64,000 nt of DNA from an uncultured Anaerolineales bacterium. Its GTDB lineage: Bacteria; Chloroflexota; Anaerolineae; Anaerolineales; UBA6663. The translations under genes and the position numbers were made by a program. Positions 56,901 through 64,000 of this stretch are shown here, piece after piece (within the stretch, counting starts at the first letter, position 1; each line of letters starts with the position of its first letter). The notes below the pieces were generated by a model that had not been told where the DNA came from, ran no database searches, and saw only the letters and a program-made list of their open reading frames with translations. The stretch spans positions 3,128 to 67,127 of the forward strand of contig CALFZO010000140.1 of the NCBI GenBank assembly GCA_937952305.1, read 5' to 3'.

Positions 56901-58369
56901 ACACCTGGGACAAGGACGATTTCGGCAAGACGCTGGACAGCCTAGCCCCGGATGCGCCCGGCCTGGTCTCGCTCAACTCGCACTTCACCCACTACTTCTT
57001 CTACCCGAACGGGCCGAACACGCCCAGCAACTACGTCTTCGCGCTCAGCGACATCGTCAGCGGGCCGGTCTCGTTCGCCGGCCGCCTGATCTTCTCGGTG
57101 GGCTGCCACTCCGGCCTGAACGTGCCGGACGGCACGCCTTACGCCCCGGGCACGCTTGGCGCCATGGACTGGGCCCAGGCCTTCGCCCAGGACGGCGCCG
57201 CCGGCTTCATCGGCAATACGGGCTTCGGCTATGGCGACTCGGACGTGATCGCCTACTCCGAGGCCGTGATGAACAACTTCGCCGAGGAGCTGGGCTACCA
57301 GCCCAACGGGGTAGCCCGGCCGGTGGGCGTGGCGCTGGCGCGCGCCAAGCTGCGCTACTTCAACACCGCCGCGGCCGACTCGTTCAGCAACTACGACGAG
57401 AAGGCGCTCGGGATCATGACGCTCTACGGCCTGCCCATGCTGCGCGTGGATGTGTCCAACCCCACCCGCACGCCGCCCGGCGGGCAGAGCCTGGTCCAGG
57501 CGCCGACCGCAGTCGGCGCGCCGGAGACGCTGGACGCGCCGGCGGGAGTGACCGCGCAGGCCACCTTCACCACCAGCCTGCCGCTGGCCTTCACCTACTC
57601 GCCGGCCCAGAACTACAGCCTGGGCGGCCAGTACTTTGAGCTGCTCGGCGACGCGCAGGCCGGCCTGCAGACCGACGCCGGCAAGCCGATCATCCCGGTC
57701 ACCAGCCGCAGCATCTCGGTCACCGACTTCATCGCGCACGGCGCGCTCATGGTCGGCGGGACGTTCACCGACCTGCCCAACTTCAACCCGGCCGTGTCGC
57801 TGCTCATCACCGATGACGTCTACGCCTTGACCGAGCCGCCCTTCCCGTTCCTGGAGTGGGCGCCCGGCGACCTGGGCGCCGTCAACCGTCTGCTGACCAT
57901 CGACGGCCAGACCAACGACCGCCTGGTGGTGACGCCGATGCAGTTCCGGGCCACGACGCAGGGCACGCCCACGCTCGGCACGGCGCGCCGCTACTACAGC
58001 CTGGCTTACGAGCTCTACTACGCGTCCGAGGCCGACGTGAACTTCGCCGCCCCCGGCATCTGGCAAGTGAGCGGCACCAACCCGAACGCCGGCCCGGTGA
58101 CGTTCACGGCCCTGGTCAACGACGACCTGGAGCAGGTGCAGCGCGTCCTGGTGTTGTACCGGACGCTCTCCAGCACCACCTGGGTGCCGGTGGACCTGGT
58201 CTACGATCCTGAGACCGAGACGGCCAGCGCCACCGTGACCGGCCTGGACGAGGCCTACGAGTTCTTCGTGCAGGCCGTGGACGACAGCGGCAACGTCGCC
58301 CTGGCCCTGGATCAGGGCAATCCGTACGTGGTGTACGCCACCCTGTACCTGCCGCTGATCCGGCGGTAG
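53939..58369 (+). CDS. Secreted beta-helix protein with gingipain-like (C25) peptidase domain
   Basis: A 1476-residue exported protein. The ATG at 53939 has AAGGAG six bases upstream; an in-frame TTG at 53921 lies before that site and is rejected. After the signal peptide comes a right-handed beta-helix (about 40-500) with repeating N-S/T-x-F turns, then a pre-peptidase-like beta domain (about 545-720) interrupted by ten DIGQLS hexapeptides (604-663). A caspase/gingipain-fold peptidase follows (about 735-1160), with likely catalytic His1015 (SLNSHFTHY) and Cys1056 (VGCHSGL). The C-terminus is beta-rich and ends LYLPLIRR. It should act outside the cell, bound to surface polymers. Gingipain activity and specificity cannot be read from the sequence. 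Confidence 0.88.
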   Translation: MVARHTRGLIVLALAAFGVLVVAALLRPPSAAAGGVVTNCGDDGQLRAAMATGGVVTFNCGANPIIAFDDVITVTGGISVTVLGPITFDGGNATTLFLVEPGAVLILDTVTAQNGNSGSFRIGGNGGAVVINDGGVLVIRNGVFRKNQAPGSVTSGGALYSDGGPITITNSFFEENTAGSGGAIYTRGTLYIQGSTFYSNTTQIASGGAIVALGPFQAFAAEAPAGVSAQAAVVEVRESVFESNFAFGQGGALYLDVDTEMQDVQVISNTASQGGGIYVENQGRLKLTTSLVGANTATSGSGGGLFVAFGAVAVIDESGLSGNATTNNAPGGGFYSDGAVDITNSTVAENTASDGAGAYADFNSQLAILNSTFSGNTATGNPFFEQAGRGAGLYSNVVAGSLVISSATFAQNSTFGFGEGASLFIDINTAPVQLRNVILSVPANSGEQNCGGNPPASNGHNLTTDDSCGLRATGDISNTAPLLEPLRKNGGPTRTHALQPSSPALGAGDPVNCPLKDQRGENRTGRCDIGAFQFVEAEVVNPVPDGPPVVQTDTVTRATGPQWYKIKVQEPGSTLTVTLTGLTEDYNLFLFAPPVDEETGQVRDIGQLSDIGQLSDIGQLSDIGQLSDIGQLSDIGQLSDIGQLSDIGQLSDIGQLSDIGQLSDIATGEKVGNLVAISAKPGPAAESIARNVQELAGNYYAVVVPHNKDALGTPFTFAAQVAAPVFPYEPITASVPVNALPSITFPKPTNIRTLILLHTTRTDALYGANSFDDQIRPAVNDLVDYLATLNLDAEILNLANLGGIGVVPGDAIAQTYAYWDAQPGNPLAANYVASSIKALIYNRARQYPNLRYLVIVGDDRVIPYRRIRDEAVIANERLYASTAGAETLAGSLSLRFFLSDDYYGGLLPLRYKGREVYLPQLALGRLVETPQEISATIQAALANDLLIKPESHLVTGYDFLIDAAQGISSTLTGYGVGPAPTTGSLIGDTWDKDDFGKTLDSLAPDAPGLVSLNSHFTHYFFYPNGPNTPSNYVFALSDIVSGPVSFAGRLIFSVGCHSGLNVPDGTPYAPGTLGAMDWAQAFAQDGAAGFIGNTGFGYGDSDVIAYSEAVMNNFAEELGYQPNGVARPVGVALARAKLRYFNTAAADSFSNYDEKALGIMTLYGLPMLRVDVSNPTRTPPGGQSLVQAPTAVGAPETLDAPAGVTAQATFTTSLPLAFTYSPAQNYSLGGQYFELLGDAQAGLQTDAGKPIIPVTSRSISVTDFIAHGALMVGGTFTDLPNFNPAVSLLITDDVYALTEPPFPFLEWAPGDLGAVNRLLTIDGQTNDRLVVTPMQFRATTQGTPTLGTARRYYSLAYELYYASEADVNFAAPGIWQVSGTNPNAGPVTFTALVNDDLEQVQRVLVLYRTLSSTTWVPVDLVYDPETETASATVTGLDEAYEFFVQAVDDSGNVALALDQGNPYVVYATLYLPLIRR
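55748..55927 (+). repeat. Ten tandem 18-bp repeats encoding DIGQLS
   Basis: Exactly 180 bases, ten units of 18, each encoding Asp-Ile-Gly-Gln-Leu-Ser. The protein units are identical but the codons differ: Asp GAT/GAC, Leu TTG/CTG/CTC/CTT and Ser AGC/TCC/TCG/TCT. The array sits within the beta-sandwich domain of the C25-type protein. Confidence 0.95.
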
Positions 58370-58377
58370 CGAGACAA

Positions 58378-58424
58378 CAAAAAAAGGGCCGCCGGCGGTC
58401 AAGCCACCGGCGGCCCTTTTTGGT
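58378..58424. terminator. Bidirectional Rho-independent terminator
   Basis: GGGCCGCCGGCGG (58386-58398) pairs with CCACCGGCGGCCC (58404-58416), with one mismatch and a five-base loop. An A-run lies before the stem and a T-run after it, so it ends transcription of both the C25-type gene and the convergent fhs gene. Confidence 0.9.
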
Positions 58425-58429
58425 TTTGC

Positions 58430-60421
<1,992 letters not shown>

Positions 60422-60507
60422 GGGAGTATCTCCTGAGTGGGTGGGCCAGCTACCACCGCGTCACAGGGCCCCAGCCGGGCCTCTGCGTTCCGGTGGCCAA
60501 TAACAAG

Positions 60508-61497
60508 CTATCCGGCCGAGCCGCCGCGGCGGGCGGCGCGGCGGGCGTCGCGGGCGGCGCGCTCGGCGGACGGATCACGCACTTCCGGCCCGGCCTCGGC
60601 CGGGGCGCTGGCCGGGGCCGCCGGCTTCTTGGCCGCCTCGGCCGGCAGGGCGGCCTGGGCCGCGCGCACGTACTTGAGCCAGTTGGCGCAGTTCTCGTCG
60701 TGGCCCATAAAGACATCGGCGCCCAGGATCGACTGGTAGATCTCGCGCTCGAGCGGGTTGGTGATGGCGCACGTCATCCCGGCCGCGATCGCCATCGCCA
60801 TGAAGGTGGCGTTGAGGGCGGGCCGGCCGGGCAGGCCGAAGGAGATGTTGGACGCGCCGCAGCAGGTGTTGACCCCCAACTCCTCGCGGCACCGGCGCAC
60901 AATCGTGAACAGGGAGTGGCCAGCCGAGCGCACCGCGCCGATCGGCATGGCCAGCGGATCGATCAGCACGTCCGCGCGCGGGATGCCAAAACTCTCGGCG
61001 CGCGCCACGATCTTCTTGGCGATGGCGAAACGGACCGCCGGGTCCTCGGAGATACCGGTCTCGTCGTTGGAGATGCCGATGACCGCGCACTTGTACTGGG
61101 CCACCAGCGGCAGCACCGCATCCAGGCGCTCGTCCTCGCCCGTCACCGAGTTGAGCAGCGGCTTGCCTTGGTAGGCGGCCAGGCCGGCTTCCAGGGCTTT
61201 GACGATGGACGAGTCGATGCAGAGCGGCACATCGGTGACGGCTTGCACGACGCGGATCGCCTCGGCCAGGATGGCCGGCTCATCGGCCAGCGGGATGCCG
61301 GCGTTGACGTCCAGCATGTGCGCGCCGGCCTGCACCTGGGCCAGGGCGTCCTTGCGCACCCGTTCAAAATTCCAGGCCGCCATCTCGGCGGCCAGCAGTT
61401 TGCGCCCGGTGGGGTTGATGCGCTCGCCGATGACGACGAAGGGATGGTCCGGCCCAATTCGGACGGTTTTGGTGGGCGAAGTTAGTACGGTTTCCAT
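60508..61497 (-). CDS. Methyl-THF:corrinoid protein methyltransferase-like (pterin-binding fold)
   Basis: A 329-residue protein with the dihydropteroate-synthase/MeTr barrel. Motifs are VIGERINPTGRK, GAHMLDVNAG, PLCIDSS, LLNSVTGE and GASNISFGLPGRP, which match the AcsE/MtrH-like methyltransferases better than FolP. It should move the methyl group of 5-methyl-THF to or from a corrinoid protein, linking MetF to acetyl-CoA synthesis or to methylated-compound demethylation. No corrinoid protein or CODH gene is in this window. The C-terminus ends in a 45-residue Ala/Arg/Pro-rich tail, probably disordered. GGGAG precedes the ATG, and a palindrome lies upstream. Confidence 0.88.
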   Translation of the reverse strand: METVLTSPTKTVRIGPDHPFVVIGERINPTGRKLLAAEMAAWNFERVRKDALAQVQAGAHMLDVNAGIPLADEPAILAEAIRVVQAVTDVPLCIDSSIVKALEAGLAAYQGKPLLNSVTGEDERLDAVLPLVAQYKCAVIGISNDETGISEDPAVRFAIAKKIVARAESFGIPRADVLIDPLAMPIGAVRSAGHSLFTIVRRCREELGVNTCCGASNISFGLPGRPALNATFMAMAIAAGMTCAITNPLEREIYQSILGADVFMGHDENCANWLKYVRAAQAALPAEAAKKPAAPASAPAEAGPEVRDPSAERAARDARRAARRGGSAG

Positions 61498-61535
61498 AGA
61501 CTCCCAAATTAAGGGGCCAACCGCCCCATTCTCAA

Positions 61536-61565
61536 AGTGTCACGTGACACTCTGTCACGATGACA
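61536..61565. promoter_or_regulatory. Tandem TGTCAC dyads, possible operator
   Basis: AGTGTCACGTGACACT (61536-61551) is a perfect 16-base palindrome, and TGTCA-CGA-TGACA follows at once (61553-61565). The second dyad covers the end of metF. The pair lies 38 bases upstream of the methyltransferase ATG. Confidence 0.55.
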
Positions 61566-62517
61566 CCTTGACATTGGCGGCATCGCCGGCCTGGCGCCGC
61601 GGGAGCAGCCCGGCCGCCTCGATGATCTCGGCCACCAGTTCCTCCTGGCGGTAGGCCATGACGTGCACCCCGGCCACACCCGGGATGGCGCGCACCTGCT
61701 GGATGATCTCAACGCACAATTGCTTGCCCTCGCGGGCCGGCTTCTGGGCGCCCTTGAGGCGCGCGACGACGGCGTCGGGGATATGGATGCCGGGGACGTT
61801 GGCGCGCATCCACTCGGCGATCTTGGCCGAGCGCAACGGGCCGACGCCGACCAGGATGAACAACTTCTCGTGCAGGCCCAGGTCGCGCACGCGCTGCATG
61901 AACGCCTGCAGGCGCGGCACGTCGAAGCAGTACTGGGTCTGGATGAATTCCGCGCCGGCCTCCCATTTCTTCTGCAGGCGCAGCGGGCGGAAATCGAACG
62001 GCGGCACGAACGGGTTCTCGGCCGCGCCGACGAAGACGCGCGGCGGCACATCGAGCTTGCGCCCGCTCAGGAACTGGCCGTGGTCGCGCATGATGCGGAC
62101 GGTCCGCAGCAGCGTCAGCGAATCCAAGTCGAAGACCGGTTTGGCCTCCGGCTGGTCGCCGGTCTGCACGCCGTCGCCGGTGAGGCAGAGCACGTTCTTC
62201 ACGCCCATGGCGGCCGCGCCCAGCAGATCGCCCTGCATGGCGATCCGGTTGCGGTCCCGGCAGGACATCTGGTAGACCGGCTCGTAGCCGGCGCGGGTGA
62301 GCAGGGCGCAGATGCCGACACTGGACATGTGGCAGTTGGCGCCGGAGGCGTCGGTGGCGTTGAGGGCGTCGCAGACCGTGGAGAGCACCAAGGCCCGGTC
62401 GTAGACGGCCTGCGGGTCGGCGCTGTCCGGCGGGTTGAGCTCGGCCGTCACCGCAAACCGGCCGGACTTAAGGACGCGCTCCAGACGGGAGCCGGAGCTG
62501 TATTTGACAGGTGGCAT
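61555..62517 (-). CDS. metF: Methylenetetrahydrofolate reductase
   Basis: A 320-residue TIM-barrel flavoprotein that reduces 5,10-methylene-THF to 5-methyl-THF. Expected segments are present: VTAELNPPDSADP (the catalytic Glu region), VLCLTGDGV, GAEFIQTQYCFD (substrate Gln) and a late PDAVVARL. The ATG at 62517 (MPPVKYSSGSR) is preferred to the in-frame start at 62547. The neighbouring upstream gene encodes the zinc-finger MetV-like partner, so it is probably the MetFV type, which uses a reductant other than NADH alone. An 80-base gap with an inverted-repeat element separates the two. Confidence 0.95.
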   Translation of the reverse strand: MPPVKYSSGSRLERVLKSGRFAVTAELNPPDSADPQAVYDRALVLSTVCDALNATDASGANCHMSSVGICALLTRAGYEPVYQMSCRDRNRIAMQGDLLGAAAMGVKNVLCLTGDGVQTGDQPEAKPVFDLDSLTLLRTVRIMRDHGQFLSGRKLDVPPRVFVGAAENPFVPPFDFRPLRLQKKWEAGAEFIQTQYCFDVPRLQAFMQRVRDLGLHEKLFILVGVGPLRSAKIAEWMRANVPGIHIPDAVVARLKGAQKPAREGKQLCVEIIQQVRAIPGVAGVHVMAYRQEELVAEIIEAAGLLPRRQAGDAANVKVSS

Positions 62518-62523
62518 GCCTCT

Positions 62524-62599
62524 CACCACAAAGCACACAGAGACCACGGAGCAGAAAGAGGAGAGCAGAATCTCCGTGGGCTCTGCGCTCTCAGTGGTT
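62524..62599. mobile_element. MITE-like inverted-repeat element
   Basis: A 28-base arm at 62524-62551 and its imperfect complement at 62572-62599 (21 of 28 positions match) enclose a 20-base centre. The arms begin CACCACAAAG and end in CTCAGTGGTT. From memory they resemble the ACCACAGAGACACAGAG-type dispersed repeats of many environmental genomes. It lies between metF and the metV-like gene. Confidence 0.5.
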
Positions 62600-63078
62600 C
62601 AAATTGTCTGGATATCGCGGATGTCAATCCAGCCGGCCGGGTTCTGCTGGGCCGCGCCGGTGAAGTCGTTGATCCAGGCCGCCGTGCCCTGGAGGCGGCG
62701 GTTGACGGGCGGCAAGACGTTCAACAGCTCATGTCCGTACGCCGGCATGTGCTGCGAGCGTTCCCAGGCCTGCACCCACACACAGCGCATCTCCGGTTTG
62801 ACCTCGCAGCGGCCGTCGGCGCGCACGCCCCCGCACGGCCCGTTGCGCAGATTCTTGGGGCAGTTCATGGGGCAGGTCATGCCGGTGCTGTGCAGCACGC
62901 ACTGGCCGCACATCTGGCAGTTGAAGACGGCGCCTTTGCCCGCCTGTTCGGCCCCCACGAACAGCCGCTCCACCGCCCCGCCGGGCTTCAGCCAGCGCCG
63001 GAACGGGCGCAACAGGCGCTGGGTGAGGTCATAGGCAACTTCGAGAAAACGCGGGTAATCCTGAAGCCAGCGGAGCAT
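62599..63078 (-). CDS. MetV-like protein (MTHFR C-terminal zinc-finger family)
   Basis: A 159-residue protein with a dense Cys cluster: C-x2-C-x2-C, then CPMNCPKNLRNGPCGG, and further Cys in CEVKPEMRCVW. This matches the methylene-THF reductase C-terminal (MetV) family, which partners MetF and probably binds Zn or an Fe-S cluster to pass electrons. The start is the ATG at 63078 (MLRWLQDYP), eight bases after the preceding stop; longer frames read into shadow sequence. Its stop falls at the edge of the inverted-repeat element, so the element may have replaced the original end of the gene. Confidence 0.9.
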   Translation of the reverse strand: MLRWLQDYPRFLEVAYDLTQRLLRPFRRWLKPGGAVERLFVGAEQAGKGAVFNCQMCGQCVLHSTGMTCPMNCPKNLRNGPCGGVRADGRCEVKPEMRCVWVQAWERSQHMPAYGHELLNVLPPVNRRLQGTAAWINDFTGAAQQNPAGWIDIRDIQTI

Positions 63079-63086
63079 GAGCGCGG

Positions 63087-63392
63087 TCAGCCTGCGCGGC
63101 CCTGGGCCGCGATCAGGCGCCGCAGGCGCTCGTCTGGGTAGGCGGCCTCCAGCTCGGCGGCCAGGGCCGGCGCCACCTCGGCCGGCGCGCCAGTGCGCTC
63201 GCCGCCATCCACAGTGCGCCACTCGGCCAGGTAGTCGTCGGTGCCGACCAGGCCGGCGCGCATGGCGGCGGCGTCGATGGCCTCCTGGAAGCGCTCCGAC
63301 AAGGGCTGCGAGGCCCGCTCCCGGCCGGCTTTCACCTTCACTTGAGCCGGGATCTCACGCCAGTAGACGATCTGATAGGACGATGTCGTCAT
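63087..63392 (-). CDS. Virulence_fact-family small protein
   Basis: A 101-residue soluble protein starting at 63392 (MTTSSYQIVYWREIPAQVK). YWREIPAQV and the helical SQPLSERFQEAIDAAAMRAG, then DDYLAEW, are typical of the Pfam family named virulence factor. The name is historical, and its genes are often found beside MetF/MetV and corrinoid methyltransferase genes. The role is unknown, presumably in C1 transfer. It lies 38 bases after the HyuB/DUF1638 chimera and eight before metV. Confidence 0.8.
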   Translation of the reverse strand: MTTSSYQIVYWREIPAQVKVKAGRERASQPLSERFQEAIDAAAMRAGLVGTDDYLAEWRTVDGGERTGAPAEVAPALAAELEAAYPDERLRRLIAAQGRAG

Positions 63393-63430
63393 GGTCTTCC
63401 CCACCAGGCCGCGCCGGGGCTCCGCGCGCG

Positions 63431-63943
63431 TCACGAGGGCTGCAGCAAAGCCAGCAGCCGCGTCTCCAGAGCGCCGTAGCCCACCCTGCGCACTTCCAGC
63501 GGCAGCCGGAGTTGCTGCGCTGCCCACTCCGCTTTCGCGCGCAGCGCCGGGTCGTCGGTTTGCGCCAGGTACACGCACCGCGTGTAGTTGCGGAAATATT
63601 CGTCGCGCAGCTCAGGGAACCGATCCAGGCCCATCCCCTCGATCACCAGGTGCTCAAAGGACTGCACCAGATAGTCGGTGAGGAAGTAGGTGCCGGGCGC
63701 CTCCGCCATGAGCGCGTCGAACTGGCCGTTGGCGTACATCTCGTAGCAGTGCGGGCCGCGCACGCGCTCCACGCCCGCCTGGGCCAGCATCTTCGGCCGC
63801 TCGCCGCCCAGAAAGACGGCGCAGCTGTAGTCCAGCCGCTCCTTGATGTTGGGGCTGTAGGCCGTGCGGCCGAGCGTCACGCCCATCTCTTCGGCCACAG
63901 AGGCGAAGAGATGGTTGAAGATCGTCAGGGTGGCGGCGTCCAT
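63431..63943 (-). CDS. HyuB N-terminus / DUF1638-like C-terminus chimera
   Basis: A 170-residue frame from the ATG at 63943. Residues 1 to about 45 (MDAATLTIFNHLF, EEMGVTLGRTAYSPNIKERL, DYSCAVF) are the conserved start of hydantoinase/oxoprolinase subunit B, a protein normally over 500 residues long. From about residue 50 to the end (GPHCYEMYANGQFDALM, APGTYFLTDYLVQSFEHL, YLAQTDDPALRAKAEWAA) the sequence is like the C-terminal part of DUF1638 proteins, which occur beside MetV and Virulence_fact genes. Both partners are incomplete. It could be a deletion scar, a real fusion or an assembly error. Confidence 0.6.
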   Translation of the reverse strand: MDAATLTIFNHLFASVAEEMGVTLGRTAYSPNIKERLDYSCAVFLGGERPKMLAQAGVERVRGPHCYEMYANGQFDALMAEAPGTYFLTDYLVQSFEHLVIEGMGLDRFPELRDEYFRNYTRCVYLAQTDDPALRAKAEWAAQQLRLPLEVRRVGYGALETRLLALLQPS

Positions 63944-63951
63944 GAAGTTAC

Positions 63952-63980
63952 ATACAACAAGCAATGTAAATTGAGGTCAA
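63952..63980 (-). promoter_or_regulatory. Possible promoter of the C1 gene run
   Basis: On the minus strand TTGACC (63980-63975) and TTGTAT (63957-63952) are 17 bases apart, and the start site would fall close to the ATG at 63943. GACC recurs three times between 64000 and 63975. Confidence 0.4.
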
Positions 63981-64000
63981 ATGGTCGCCGATGGTCAACT

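Overview
This 64 kb window is GC-rich and densely coded. The gene content suggests a member of the Chloroflexota, probably of the Anaerolineae lineage. The evidence is large sensor kinases built from serial GAF domains, NarL- and OmpR-type two-component pairs, zinc-ribbon/cyclase/AAA/TPR signalling proteins, long secreted beta-helix proteins, and a folate C1 cluster containing a MetV-like protein, a Virulence_fact-family protein and a DUF1638-like protein. This placement rests on recognised families only. No rRNA, tRNA, CRISPR array or transposase gene was seen.

Left part (1-14.5 kb), plus strand: signal transduction. A 5'-truncated membrane receptor without a kinase domain overlaps a 2039-residue hybrid histidine kinase (membrane N-terminus, about eight GAF modules, PAS, HisKA, HATPase, receiver). 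Next comes a threonine-synthase-like PLP enzyme fused to a receiver domain. An EamA transporter follows, then a NarL-type kinase, a small membrane protein and a LuxR-type regulator.

14.5-28.3 kb, minus strand: eight co-oriented genes for exported or membrane proteins. In transcription order these are a 1916-residue SdrD/IPT/beta-helix surface protein, three tandem cupredoxin/multicopper-oxidase paralogues with different sets of copper ligands, a small membrane-anchored protein, a subtilase with an altered oxyanion position, a membrane-anchored CopC and a CopC-CopD fusion. I regard this extracellular copper block as the most likely undescribed system in the window.

28.3-44.3 kb: a 0.7 kb non-coding gap, pyruvate kinase, an MFS transporter, three zinc-ribbon genes (two of them membrane proteins), a fused LivH-LivM permease with its CGNR-type regulator and a perfect operator-like palindrome, a PRC-barrel protein, MgtC, an unknown 503-residue protein, YgfZ, a DinB-like protein, and a divergent PhoP/PhoR-like pair with Pho-box-like repeats between the genes.

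44.3-58.4 kb: a YtxH-like protein, an M24 peptidase, a TIR-like protein paired with a GDVVGRDKI-motif protein (a candidate conflict module), an MFS transporter, a PAP2-type membrane protein, a double class III cyclase/AAA/TPR protein, and a secreted beta-helix plus gingipain-like protein carrying ten identical hexapeptide repeats. A bidirectional terminator closes this section.

58.4-64 kb, minus strand: the methyl branch of folate C1 metabolism (Fhs, a methyl-THF:corrinoid methyltransferase-like protein, MetF, MetV-like, Virulence_fact) led by a HyuB/DUF1638 chimera. A small inverted-repeat element and a TGTCAC dyad lie between these genes.

Several promoters share a strong TATAAT -10 box. 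At least two place the start site on the initiator codon, which implies leaderless mRNAs.
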